The position numbers were made by a program, and so were the translations under genes. Below the pieces are notes generated by a model. That model searched no databases. It worked only from the letters and a program-made list of their open reading frames with translations, and was not told the origin of the DNA. 64,000 nt of DNA from an uncultured Oscillibacter sp. (GTDB taxonomy: Bacteria; Bacillota; Clostridia; Oscillospirales; Oscillospiraceae): positions 1 through 64,000 of the forward strand of contig CANAWG010000010.1 of the NCBI GenBank assembly GCA_947365245.1. Direction: 5' to 3'. The first letter of the stretch is position 1, and each line of letters opens with the position of its first letter. Positions 8,673-16,585 of this stretch are shown one piece after another.

Positions 8673-9080
8673 TCACACCAGCCCCTCTCCGCAGTGGCAG
8701 GGGGAGCAGGCCTCGCCGTTGATCCACAGCATTCCCTCCACGGACACCTCACCCCGCAGCACGATGCTGCCGTCCTTTTTCAGGTAGATGGAGTTCTCGC
8801 CGGGGCCCTGCACCAGCACCTCGCCTGGCTCCATCCCCGCAGGCGGGGCGAGCTGCTTCATGCCGCAGACGCACTGCTCCTCGCCCCCGGGGCCGCCTTT
8901 GACCACCAGCACCGCACCGCCGTTCTCCGGCATCCAAATATAGCCGCCGGGGCCGTAGATGGGCACCGTCCGCACCTCGCCCCGGGTCATCACGCCCACC
9001 TGGTCTCCGGCGATGGTGGTGACGCCCAGATCGGCGTCCGCCGTGGCTGGGGCGGGCCGCATTTTACTGGAAAGCCACAT
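8673..9080 (-). CDS. baseplate spike / gpV-like protein
   Basis: A 135-aa protein. The N-terminal half looks like an OB-fold with the glycine-rich turns typical of gpV (GPGGYIWMPENGG). It is followed by a short repetitive beta stretch around ENSIYLKKDGSIVLRG that resembles the triple-stranded beta-helix of tail spikes. The tail end is CSPCHCGEG, three Cys and one His close together, which could bind a metal at the tip; P2/phi92-type spikes hold iron at the apex through His residues (known family fact). RBS AAAGGAGA precedes the ATG. Confidence 0.7.
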   Translation of the reverse strand: MWLSSKMRPAPATADADLGVTTIAGDQVGVMTRGEVRTVPIYGPGGYIWMPENGGAVLVVKGGPGGEEQCVCGMKQLAPPAGMEPGEVLVQGPGENSIYLKKDGSIVLRGEVSVEGMLWINGEACSPCHCGEGLV

Positions 9081-9084
9081 CCGT

Positions 9085-10029
9085 TCATTCTCCTTTCAAT
9101 GTCAGCGCCGCCGTGGCGCCCCGCTCCGCCGAGAAAGCGCTGGCCGCCTCCGCCACCCGGAAAGAGCCGGAGAGCCCCATCCGGTCCAGCCGGAGGTCCA
9201 CCCGGTCTCCGGGGAAAGCCAGAAAGCTTCCGGGCAGGCTCACCGTCACGATCCTCTGGTCCTCTTTGGACCGCCGGATTTGGTACTCTCCGGTGTAGCG
9301 CATGGCGTCCCAGGTGCTCTGGCCCGGGGTGTAGACCACCCGGCGGCACTGGCCGCCCCGGCGGATCATGTCCTCGTTTTTCACGCTGTAGCTGGTGTTT
9401 CGGGTCTTGTCGATCACCAGCACCTCCGTCAAAACGCCGTAGTGGTCCTCCCGCAGTGTACAGGAGAGCACCGGGTCCCCCTGGCCGATGGAGAGGCGTT
9501 TTCCGCCGCTTCTCTCCGGGGCGGCCAGCAGCCTTCCGTCCCGGGAGAACCGGGGGGAGAAGCCGCCGTAGGTCCGGCAGAAGCCCTCCAGGGCCCTCCA
9601 CTGGCTGACCCCCGCCGGCACGGTGTAGACGGAGCTGGCCCGCACGTCGGCCACCTCCCCGGCGGTGATGCCGTAGGGCGTCACATGGCACCGTACGATC
9701 TCCGCCAGGGTGGCCTCCTGGTAGGTCAGGGGCCGGGACTCGTTGTCCAGCAGACGGGCGGCGTAGCCCCGCCCGGCGACGGTGGCCGTCAGCCCGCCGC
9801 TCCCCAGCTCCACGCTGTACTCGTCCACAATGGCCCGCAGCACCGTCTTCCCCTGGTGGATGGCGGCGAAGCCCGCCGCCAGGCGCAGAACCTCCGCCAT
9901 GCCCTTGTCGTAGAGGAACGTCACGGAGTAGCTGTCGCAGGGCACCGTCCCGGTGTGAACCACCTCCCACTCCATCAGCTCCGGCAGGTCATAGACCCGG
10001 TGGTCGCAGGTGAAGATGCGTCCCGTCAC
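9085..10029 (-). CDS. XkdQ-like tail hub protein
   Basis: A 314-aa beta-rich protein, in the position of XkdQ (gpD-like hub that joins tube to spike). Visible features include the opening TCDHRVYDLP and VSQWRALEGFCRTYGGFSP, matching the late-control-D/hub pattern. The start is GTG in a GTGA overlap with the LysM protein gene. The function as the central hub is from family and order. Confidence 0.75.
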   Translation of the reverse strand: MTGRIFTCDHRVYDLPELMEWEVVHTGTVPCDSYSVTFLYDKGMAEVLRLAAGFAAIHQGKTVLRAIVDEYSVELGSGGLTATVAGRGYAARLLDNESRPLTYQEATLAEIVRCHVTPYGITAGEVADVRASSVYTVPAGVSQWRALEGFCRTYGGFSPRFSRDGRLLAAPERSGGKRLSIGQGDPVLSCTLREDHYGVLTEVLVIDKTRNTSYSVKNEDMIRRGGQCRRVVYTPGQSTWDAMRYTGEYQIRRSKEDQRIVTVSLPGSFLAFPGDRVDLRLDRMGLSGSFRVAEAASAFSAERGATAALTLKGE

Positions 10030-10595
10030 GGCAAAATCACCTCGTTTCCCGGATAGATCAGATTGGGATTTTTGATCTGGGGATTGGCCGCGATCAGTTC
10101 CGTCAGCGCCGCGCCGTACTGGCGGGCGATGCCCCAGAGGGTGTCCCCCTTTTTCACAATGTGCACGGCCCGGTTCCCGCCGCCGGCGCCGGCAGTGGGA
10201 GCTTCCGGGCGGAACAGGGCCCCGCCGTCGTCGCTCTCCGTCAGGCCGCCGTCATAGCCGCCCGGGTCCTCCCAGAACTCGAAGCTGTAGCGCACATAGT
10301 CCGGCAGGGGCCGCTCCGTGACGTTCAGGGAGACGAAGTAGGCCCGCTGGACGTTCCAGACCGGATGCACCAGCTGCCCCGGACCGCCCTCCTGAAACAC
10401 AGCCTCCAGCTGCCGAAACTGGTCGTAGGCCTCCGGCCCGGAGAACTCCCCCTCGCCCCGCAGGACGCGGTAGGTGCCTCCCAGCTCCTGAAAGACGCAG
10501 CCCCCAAAGGGGACCTTGTACACCGCTACCCGGCGGCGGTTTTCCACTGTGTAGATCTCCGGGTTGTACGGCCAGGTGTAATCCTTGTACCGCAT
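10026..10595 (-). CDS. XkdP-like LysM tail protein
   Basis: The C-terminal 50 residues form a LysM domain (KKGDTLWGIARQYG, then NPNLIYPGNEVILP). The N-terminal part begins YKDYTWPYNPE, a common opening for XkdP/gp53-type proteins. LysM may anchor the baseplate or bind peptidoglycan. The start is uncertain: the ATG at 10595 gives 189 aa and a family-like N-terminus but has a weak ribosome site; an upstream TTG at 10631 is possible. Confidence 0.75.
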   Translation of the reverse strand: MRYKDYTWPYNPEIYTVENRRRVAVYKVPFGGCVFQELGGTYRVLRGEGEFSGPEAYDQFRQLEAVFQEGGPGQLVHPVWNVQRAYFVSLNVTERPLPDYVRYSFEFWEDPGGYDGGLTESDDGGALFRPEAPTAGAGGGNRAVHIVKKGDTLWGIARQYGAALTELIAANPQIKNPNLIYPGNEVILP

Positions 10596-10652
10596 GGATG
10601 TCAGACGCGTAACGCATCCCCCTCTCCGCAAACTGGCGTCCCAGGACGGGAC

Positions 10653-11273
10653 TCAATACGGGGTAAAGCCCCCGTCGTATCGCCGGGCGTCCCGCTGAAA
10701 GGCCCGGGACAGCGCCTCCGCCGTCACGGCGTCCCCGCCGCCCGTCGGGTAGACGAGCTCCGTCACCGTCCGCTCTGCCGCCGGAGTGCCCCGGCTCCGC
10801 CGCGCCGTTGGGGAGTCGGGCTCCGCAGCGGCCCACCTGCCTCCGAGAGCCTCCGTCTCCGCGGGGGAGAGGGCCTCCCGGTCCCGCTTCCACCGCGCCG
10901 CCGAACTGGCCCCGCCGCTCTCCACCGTTAAGGCGGTGGCCTCCTCTCCGGGAATTACCGCTCCGGCCCCGGGAAGACCACCGCCCGGGGCCGTCGGAGC
11001 ACTGGCCTCCGCAGAAATACCGTACTCCCCGGCGACACCGCCCTCCGCCGCAAAGCGGGGACGCCGCGCAATCGCAAAACCGGGGGCCGTTTCCGCCGCC
11101 GTCTGCCCCGCCGCTGTCCGATCCGCCGCTGCGGAACGGACGGCTGAGAGCGCGCCGGCAAAGAGGCGGACCGCCTCCCGGCCATCCTCCGGGGCCTGCC
11201 GGGCCCCGCCGCCCAGCAGCACCGCCGCCAGGGCCTCCCGCTGCCGCCGGAGCTCCTCCTGGATGTAGTCCAT
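10653..11273 (-). CDS. 206-aa Ala/Gly-rich protein in the tape-measure position
   Basis: I do not recognise this protein. It lies exactly where PBSX-like tails carry the tape measure, between the tail chaperone and the LysM protein. It is only 206 aa, rich in Ala, Gly, Arg and Glu, and shows no long helical repeats or transmembrane segment. The N-terminus (DYIQEELRRQREALAAVLLG) looks helical; the C-terminus ends SRAFQRDARRYDGGFTPY. If it were a tape measure at the usual ~0.15 nm per residue, the tail would be ~30 nm, very short. It may instead be an unrelated tail protein. Start ATG, 3 bases after the chaperone stop. Confidence 0.6.
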   Translation of the reverse strand: MDYIQEELRRQREALAAVLLGGGARQAPEDGREAVRLFAGALSAVRSAAADRTAAGQTAAETAPGFAIARRPRFAAEGGVAGEYGISAEASAPTAPGGGLPGAGAVIPGEEATALTVESGGASSAARWKRDREALSPAETEALGGRWAAAEPDSPTARRSRGTPAAERTVTELVYPTGGGDAVTAEALSRAFQRDARRYDGGFTPY

Positions 11274-11276
11274 GGC

Positions 11277-11582
11277 TCACTCCTCTCGCAGCGCCGTGAA
11301 GCGGCTTTCGTCAAAGGCGGGATTTCTCTCCTCACCCGGGGCTGGAGCCCCCTCCGAGAGCCGCCGCAGCAGCCCCTCCAGCTGGCGGCCCGTCAGGGCC
11401 GCCAGCACCTCCTGTTCGTCTGTAAAGACCGGCTCCCCCCGGCAAAAGCAGCACTCCGCCGCGATCCGGGCGTTGCAGAGGACGGTCCGCTCCAGCGGGT
11501 CCTCCGAGATTCCGCGTACCTCCCGCCACAGCGTCAGCAGCTGTCCCGCCGTCAGGGGCCGCAGCTCGTCGATCTCCCTCAC
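11277..11582 (-). CDS. tail assembly chaperone (XkdN-like)
   Basis: A 101-aa acidic, helical protein starting at GTG 11582 in a GTGA overlap with the tube gene. Its place after the tube gene and before the tape-measure position is that of XkdN/gpG chaperones. These often make a frameshift product; no obvious slippery heptamer with a long downstream overlapping frame was seen. A cluster of cysteines (AAECCFCRG) is unusual. Confidence 0.6.
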   Translation of the reverse strand: MREIDELRPLTAGQLLTLWREVRGISEDPLERTVLCNARIAAECCFCRGEPVFTDEQEVLAALTGRQLEGLLRRLSEGAPAPGEERNPAFDESRFTALREE

Positions 11583-11968
11583 GCCGTGGTCTCGATCCGC
11601 TTGGAGGCCACCAACGTCACTTTCTCCGCCACCATGGCGTTCAGCTGGCCCTCCTCCTGGATACCGCTCCACTGGCAGCCGCTGTAGATGACTTTCCGGT
11701 CCGGCTTGCAGATTACCAGGGAGAAGTCCTCCAGGTCGTAGAAGCTGATGCCGTCGGACACGGCGTCGTCCGTGGCATACAGCCGCGTCAGCTCCAGGGT
11801 GTACTTGCGCTGGCCGTCGATGGTGGCCACCGGTTCGCTCTCGCCAAAGGCCTCCACAAACCGGGAGGACTTGGACGCCTTGGCGGTGTACCCCTGTACC
11901 ACCGCCACTTTCCTGCCGTCCAGCTCCAGATAGATGTCCGCGCTGGTGGGAAAACCCCTTGTCTCCAT
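11579..11968 (-). CDS. phage tail tube protein (XkdM-like)
   Basis: A 129-aa beta-rich protein following the sheath gene. It shows the XkdM pattern: a FPTSADIYLELDGRKVAVVQGYTAK opening region (residues 6-30), then RKYTLELTRLY and a FSLVICKPDRKVIYSG strand pair. It forms the inner tube of the contractile tail. RBS AAGGAGGG lies before the ATG. Confidence 0.85.
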   Translation of the reverse strand: METRGFPTSADIYLELDGRKVAVVQGYTAKASKSSRFVEAFGESEPVATIDGQRKYTLELTRLYATDDAVSDGISFYDLEDFSLVICKPDRKVIYSGCQWSGIQEEGQLNAMVAEKVTLVASKRIETTA

Positions 11969-11980
11969 CTCTCGCCCTCC

Positions 11981-13042
11981 TTATACCGTGATGTGTACCG
12001 TCAGATAGATCTGGTTCAACCCGTGGGCCACGGCAAAGCCGAACTCCACCAGGCACACCGTGGGGTCGTCGGGGGAGGCGGACACCGTCACGTCCCCGTA
12101 GCCGTCGATGATCTCCGCCGCCGCTTTCTTCTCCAGCTCCACGATCACCTGGGAGCGGATGGCCCCCCGGCTCCGGGCAGTGTTCTTGGCCCGGGAGAAC
12201 TTGCTGCGCAGCGCGTCGCGAATGGCGGGAATCACGTCGTCCGCAATGAGGACGGTGGTCAGCTCCCGCCAGGTGGCGTCCGCCGCGCCGCCGGTGGTGG
12301 TGCGGGTGGTGATGCCCCGCACTGGGGAGATGACCCCCGCTGCGCTCTCCAGGGGCGTCACGCCGCCCCGAACCAGCAGGTCGATCTCGCTGTCGCTGTA
12401 ATCGGCGGCGAGACCCCCCAGCCCCCGCAGGGCCGCACCGTTGAGGGGGGCCGCCGGGTCCCGGCCCGCGGCCACGGCCCCCGCCACGGCCGCCGCGGCA
12501 AACACGGCGGGGAGGGCCTGCCCCTGGCTGTCCAGGGCGTCGGGCCCCACCAGCACCATGCGCTCGCTGTTCAGCGCCGATGCGTGGCTCACCAGGGCGG
12601 ACACCGTCTCCTCGCTGCCGCCCACCACGGCAATGCGCTCCTGTCGGGCGGCGGAGGCCTCCTCCACCGCGTCCCGCAGTGCCTGCTGCACCGTCTGGTC
12701 GGCGCTGTCGCACACCACCACCTGCACGTCCTGCCGGCTCAGCGCAGCGAAAGCCGCCTTGTAGTCCTCCAGCGTTCCGGTGTCCGCCACCCGCACCGCC
12801 GTCACGCTGGACGCGCCGTTGAGAAACAGCAGCCGCAGCAGCGTGCTCATCCCCGGCGCGGCGTCCTCGCCGAAGGCCTCCGCCCCGGCGGCGTAGCCTG
12901 TCACCGTCACCGCCTCGCCCGCGGTGCCCTTGACGGCCTTGGCGGCCACGCCCACGGCCTTGGGCGCCTGTCCGGCGGATACCACCGCCGACGTGTCGTA
13001 GACCGAGTAGACCCCCGGCCGCTCATGTACGATCCCGCTCAA
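11981..13042 (-). CDS. phage tail sheath protein (XkdK-like)
   Basis: A 353-aa sheath protein. The N-terminus HERPGVYSVYDTS is the typical sheath start. The C-terminal half carries the conserved core with PVRGITTRT, DVIPAIRDALRSKF and a final beta strand LNQIYLTVHITV. It polymerises around the tube and contracts. The start is a TTG at 13042 overlapping the previous TGA (TTGA), with GAAAGGGG about 10 bases upstream. It is shorter than typical 440-490 aa PBSX sheaths, so it may lack an insertion domain. Confidence 0.85.
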   Translation of the reverse strand: MSGIVHERPGVYSVYDTSAVVSAGQAPKAVGVAAKAVKGTAGEAVTVTGYAAGAEAFGEDAAPGMSTLLRLLFLNGASSVTAVRVADTGTLEDYKAAFAALSRQDVQVVVCDSADQTVQQALRDAVEEASAARQERIAVVGGSEETVSALVSHASALNSERMVLVGPDALDSQGQALPAVFAAAAVAGAVAAGRDPAAPLNGAALRGLGGLAADYSDSEIDLLVRGGVTPLESAAGVISPVRGITTRTTTGGAADATWRELTTVLIADDVIPAIRDALRSKFSRAKNTARSRGAIRSQVIVELEKKAAAEIIDGYGDVTVSASPDDPTVCLVEFGFAVAHGLNQIYLTVHITV

Positions 13043-13533
13043 TTGGTCATTACCCCTTTCAAAATAAAGTCCAGGAATTCCACTCCGTCCTCCCGGCTCT
13101 CCGCCAGGAAGCAGGCCCTGCACTGGAGACGCCCCCGCCGCAGGAACATCCCCGTCTCCCGCTCCCAGGCCAGGGCCTCCCAGCAGAGCTCCCCGGGCCG
13201 GATGCCGGAGGGCAGCTTCCCCAGCAGCGCCTCCGCCGCGGTTTCGCAGCCCGCCTCGCAGTCCGCGGCCCGGCGGCCCCGGACGTCCACGGTTATCACG
13301 CCCTCCAGCTGCTTTCCGTACAGCTCCTTTGTCTCGCCGCCGTCCTCGCTGCGCACCTCGCCCAGATAGTTGCAAAACCCCATGGCCCGCCCCTGGACGG
13401 TGCCCACCGCCACGGCGGCCACCGTAGTCTCATAAGCCTTGGCCCGCTCCGCCGGAAAGGCGGCCAGGGCCGTCAGTCCCGCGCTTTGGAGGGCGGAGAT
13501 CACCGCATCCCGCACCTGTGTCAGCTCTTTCAC
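13039..13533 (-). CDS. tail terminator/completion-like protein
   Basis: A 164-aa protein between head-closure and sheath genes, the slot of the tail terminator (XkdJ-like). It starts at a GTG in a GTGA overlap with the upstream gene. Visible: an amphipathic N-terminal helix (VRDAVISALQSAG) and an alpha/beta body. The role is from position; sequence support is weak. Confidence 0.55.
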   Translation of the reverse strand: MKELTQVRDAVISALQSAGLTALAAFPAERAKAYETTVAAVAVGTVQGRAMGFCNYLGEVRSEDGGETKELYGKQLEGVITVDVRGRRAADCEAGCETAAEALLGKLPSGIRPGELCWEALAWERETGMFLRRGRLQCRACFLAESREDGVEFLDFILKGVMTN

Positions 13534-13850
13534 TCCGCCGCCTCCCATCTTCGCTCCAAAGACGCCCACCAGTGGCTCAGCGCGCCGCCGATGTAGTAGG
13601 GCCGGCTGCTGCGCACCCGGAGCGCCATGCCGTTCCAGTGCACCGTGTCCCCGGGTGCCAGCGGCTCTTGTCCCAGATACAGCCACAGCCGCCCGTCCAC
13701 CCAGCCCAGCTCCGTGGCCGCGGTGGGGAGCTGCTCCTGCCGCTCCTGCACCGGCTGCAAAAAGGCCCGGGCCTCCGTCTCCCCCTCCGCTGTCTCCAGG
13801 GTCACTGTCTGGCCGTATCGCTCCAGGATCTCCCGCACCCAGGCTGTCAT
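13530..13850 (-). CDS. head-closure / head-tail joining protein
   Basis: A 106-aa small beta-rich protein (RYGQTVTLETAEGE opening, PGDTVHWNGMALRV middle) of the head-tail stopper type. It overlaps the connector gene by ATGA and the next gene by GTGA. It would close the capsid after DNA packaging. Confidence 0.6.
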   Translation of the reverse strand: MTAWVREILERYGQTVTLETAEGETEARAFLQPVQERQEQLPTAATELGWVDGRLWLYLGQEPLAPGDTVHWNGMALRVRSSRPYYIGGALSHWWASLERRWEAAE

Positions 13851-14212
13851 CCCCGCACCCCCCGGAAGCAGAAGCTCTCCTCACCGGCGTAGGGGGCCAT
13901 CAGCCTCTCCGCCGTCTCCCGGAGGCCCCGGGCCAGGGAGGCGCTCTCCGCGGCTCCCCGGCCCTTGATGGAGACCTCTCCCGCCGTAAAGGCGCTGACG
14001 GCGCCGCCTCCCCGGCCCGCCGCCAGGTCCGCCGCCGCCGTAAAGGCGGCGGCGCAGACGAAAGCCTCCCGGCAGTCCTCCGGGGTCAGACCCGGACGCA
14101 ACCGGCTCTCCCAGTGCCGCCGGGCCGCCTGGCACAGCGGCTCCAGCAGGGGGGACTCCGCGTCCCCCGCGCCGGAGACCGCCCGGGCCAGCATCAGGAT
14201 TTCCTCCGTCAT
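13847..14212 (-). CDS. head-tail connector (adaptor) protein
   Basis: A 121-aa, mainly helical protein directly after the major capsid gene, the location of the gp6/YqbG-type adaptor. Alanine-rich helices and an FTAGEVSIKGRG turn are visible; the latter resembles adaptor proteins of siphophages and myophages. The start ATG overlaps the capsid stop (ATGA). Confidence 0.6.
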   Translation of the reverse strand: MTEEILMLARAVSGAGDAESPLLEPLCQAARRHWESRLRPGLTPEDCREAFVCAAAFTAAADLAAGRGGGAVSAFTAGEVSIKGRGAAESASLARGLRETAERLMAPYAGEESFCFRGVRG

Positions 14213-15246
14213 CCCGCCACCGTCAAAACCTTGGCGGCGTCGGTGAAGAGCTTGGCGAAGCCGGAGATGGAGGTGATGGCCGCCCGCTCCATCTGGCGGT
14301 CGATGAGCTTGTCGTACTCCACCGTGATCTCGCTGCCGCAGATCTGCTCCAGGGCGTAGTTTTTGTCCAGGCCGATGATGGTCCCGGCGGGCATGGCGGA
14401 GGTCCGCAGGAGCTTGGCCCCCAGGGGGGAGGTCAGCGTGCCGGTGCCCTGGAAGTTCAGCCCCGTCAGGGGGTTCTGGAACTCCGTCAGCTTCAGCATG
14501 GCAAGCATCATATCATTGCTCACCAGCATGGTGTTCATGGTGTAGGGATCGAACTGGCTCCAGAAGTCCAGCAGCGCCCCGTAGGACAGGGTGGTCACGC
14601 CCTTGGTGATGGGCGCGGTGCCCACGGTAAAGGCCGGGGCGGGGTTCTGGTTGCCGTCGCCGTTTTTGAGGACCTCGATGGCGTCCTCCAGGTGCATCCG
14701 CCCGATGTAGGCGCCGATCTGCCGCAGCGTCACGGAGAAGAGGTCCAGCCGCTGGAAGCGGATGGCCTCGTAGGAGGCCACCAGCATCCGTCCCCGCTTG
14801 TGGAGGCGCACCAGGTTCTCCTGGGTGCGGATGGTGGTCTGGGGGATCTCCGCCCCCTCCTCCACCCGGCGCAGCTTCTTCTGCTCCTCCGTGGGCACGG
14901 AGGCGATGGAGCGGTAGTCCATTCCGTCAAACCGGGTCACCGTGGCGGTGATGGCGGGCAAAACACTCTCCTCCTCCAGCCCCTGGCGCACCACCCGGGA
15001 GACGAACTCCGGGAACAGCACGGCGGAGTCGGAGGTGTGGAAGAACTTCTCCACGCAGTCGGACCCCGCGCCCTTGACGTGGATGTCAAAGCGCTTGAGC
15101 TGCCGCTGGAAGGCGTCCAGCCCCTCCAGGGCGGTGCCGCGGTACTGCTCGCTGGGGTCCAGCTCCTCCAGCGTCTGGGCGAAAGTGCGGCCGCTGCGGC
15201 CGTACATCCCCTTCTCCAGCTTCACGTTCTCAAAATGATATGCCAT
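14209..15246 (-). CDS. major capsid protein (XkdG-like)
   Basis: A 345-aa HK97-fold major capsid protein of the PBSX XkdG type. Visible: an N-terminal arm, an E-loop-like region, LHKRGRMLVASYEAIRFQR in the middle, DFWSQFDPYTMNTMLVSND, and the C-terminal IIGLDKNYALEQI segment common to these capsids. It follows the protease and decoration genes in canonical order. It is full-length with no frame disruption, so heads could be made. Confidence 0.85.
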   Translation of the reverse strand: MAYHFENVKLEKGMYGRSGRTFAQTLEELDPSEQYRGTALEGLDAFQRQLKRFDIHVKGAGSDCVEKFFHTSDSAVLFPEFVSRVVRQGLEEESVLPAITATVTRFDGMDYRSIASVPTEEQKKLRRVEEGAEIPQTTIRTQENLVRLHKRGRMLVASYEAIRFQRLDLFSVTLRQIGAYIGRMHLEDAIEVLKNGDGNQNPAPAFTVGTAPITKGVTTLSYGALLDFWSQFDPYTMNTMLVSNDMMLAMLKLTEFQNPLTGLNFQGTGTLTSPLGAKLLRTSAMPAGTIIGLDKNYALEQICGSEITVEYDKLIDRQMERAAITSISGFAKLFTDAAKVLTVAG

Positions 15247-15270
15247 ACGCGCTCTCCTCCTTGTCCTGTC

Positions 15271-15621
15271 TTACAGTACGAAAGTGACGGTCTTGGCGGC
15301 GCTGTCCACGTCCACCGCCAGATAGCTCTGACCGCCGCTGGCGGGCACGGTCACGCCGCCGCTGCCGTCCGCCGTCAGATTGACCCAGCCCGCGGCGGGG
15401 GCGGTGTCGCCGGAGTACGGGACGGTCACCATGCCGCCCAGCACCACCGTGCAGGCGCCGCCGTCCCGGCTCACCGCCAGCGCCGTGCCGCAGAACCTCT
15501 CGCCGGCGGCGCAGGCGCCCACCGTGCCGCTGCCGCTGACCTTTACCACCTGGCCCTCGCCCACACCGCTGCAGGCAAAGGTGGCGGCCCACTGGCCGAT
15601 GCCCTCGTAAGAAACTTTCAT
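15271..15621 (-). CDS. head decoration-like protein
   Basis: A 116-aa Gly/Val-rich beta protein between protease and capsid genes, the slot of a decoration or head-fibre protein (DUF2190-like: CxGVGEGQVVKVSGSGTV pattern). The start is the ATG at 15621, with AGGAGG six bases upstream; the ATG two codons earlier abuts that site. Confidence 0.65.
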   Translation of the reverse strand: MKVSYEGIGQWAATFACSGVGEGQVVKVSGSGTVGACAAGERFCGTALAVSRDGGACTVVLGGMVTVPYSGDTAPAAGWVNLTADGSGGVTVPASGGQSYLAVDVDSAAKTVTFVL

Positions 15622-15706
15622 CGTCATCCTCCTGTCTTTCTTTTATAGCCACGGGATGGGGCGGCAGAAAGGGAGGAGCCCCTCTCCACCCGCCCTGCCC
15701 CGCCGC

Positions 15707-16585
15707 TCACACCTGAAACGCCCCCGCGTCCTCCCGTTCCTCCGCGGGACGGGGCCGCAGCTGGGGTGCCGCCGGGAACCGCTTTGCCGCCTGTGCGCCG
15801 TAGGAACTCTTCATGGCCAGCAGCTCCGGCTCCTCCATCCGCTCCGCGGCCCTGGCGAACACGCCGCCGTCCAGGTGGTCGTCCGCCAGCATAGCAAGAC
15901 GCACCACCTCCCGCCGCAGCTCCTTGAGGTACTTCCGCCCCAGGGCCGCCTCCTTGCGCAGCAGCGCCAGCTGCCCGTCCTCCTGGCCAAAGTGCTTCAG
16001 CACCCCGGCGCCCCGCTGGGCGGGCACCGCCACAAAGGACCACTCGTATGCGTCCGTGGGTTCCCGCAGCTCCGCAAAGCACAGTCTCCCGCCGTAGACC
16101 TGCCCTTTTACATGCTGACAGCCGTCCGAGCTGCCGCAGATAGAACACACCGTGCGCTTTACGCTGCACCCCACGCTGACCTCCTTTTTGATGCCGCCCT
16201 CGATCTCGGCGATGAGGTCCGCGTTCTTCTCCGTCCGCAGCAAATAGGCCCAGCCCTTGAGCCAGCGGTACTCGTCCCCCGCCGCCGTGGTCATGGAGGG
16301 CTCCCGCACCACCTGGGTCCGGTAGATGCGGGCGGTCTGCCCCTGGGCGGACCACTGGTGGTCAAAGATGCCGCTCTTTCCCAGAAACAGCTCTCCCAGC
16401 GCCTCCAGCGCGGCATCGTCGAACCGCTCAAAGTCCCGGTCCACCTCGTTGTCGCACAGCCGCAGGGTGAAAGTGTACACCTGCTCCGCCGCCAGCGGCG
16501 TCTTGGCAAGCCGGTTGATGGCCTCCAGCTCCTCCTGTCCCGGCAGCCCCGCCGCCGCCTCGCTCCGCTCCTTATGTACTTCCAT
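15707..16585 (-). CDS. XkdF-like prohead protease
   Basis: A 292-aa protein located between portal and capsid, the place of the capsid maturation protease. Features: DRDFERFDDAAL, then FDHQWSAQG with a candidate catalytic His, VSVGCSVKRTVCSICG with a candidate serine, and a Cys/His cluster (CSICGSSDGCQH) that looks like a metal site. The last ~80 residues are helical and could act as scaffold. The ATG at 16585 is preferred because AAAGGAGA precedes it; it overlaps the portal gene by 14 bases. Confidence 0.7.
   Translation of the reverse strand: MEVHKERSEAAAGLPGQEELEAINRLAKTPLAAEQVYTFTLRLCDNEVDRDFERFDDAALEALGELFLGKSGIFDHQWSAQGQTARIYRTQVVREPSMTTAAGDEYRWLKGWAYLLRTEKNADLIAEIEGGIKKEVSVGCSVKRTVCSICGSSDGCQHVKGQVYGGRLCFAELREPTDAYEWSFVAVPAQRGAGVLKHFGQEDGQLALLRKEAALGRKYLKELRREVVRLAMLADDHLDGGVFARAAERMEEPELLAMKSSYGAQAAKRFPAAPQLRPRPAEEREDAGAFQV

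Noticed and set aside
10653-11582. Programmed frameshift linking the tail chaperone to a tape measure
   Set aside because: No slippery heptamer with a long overlapping frame was found; the next gene has its own ATG three bases after the stop and is only 206 aa.
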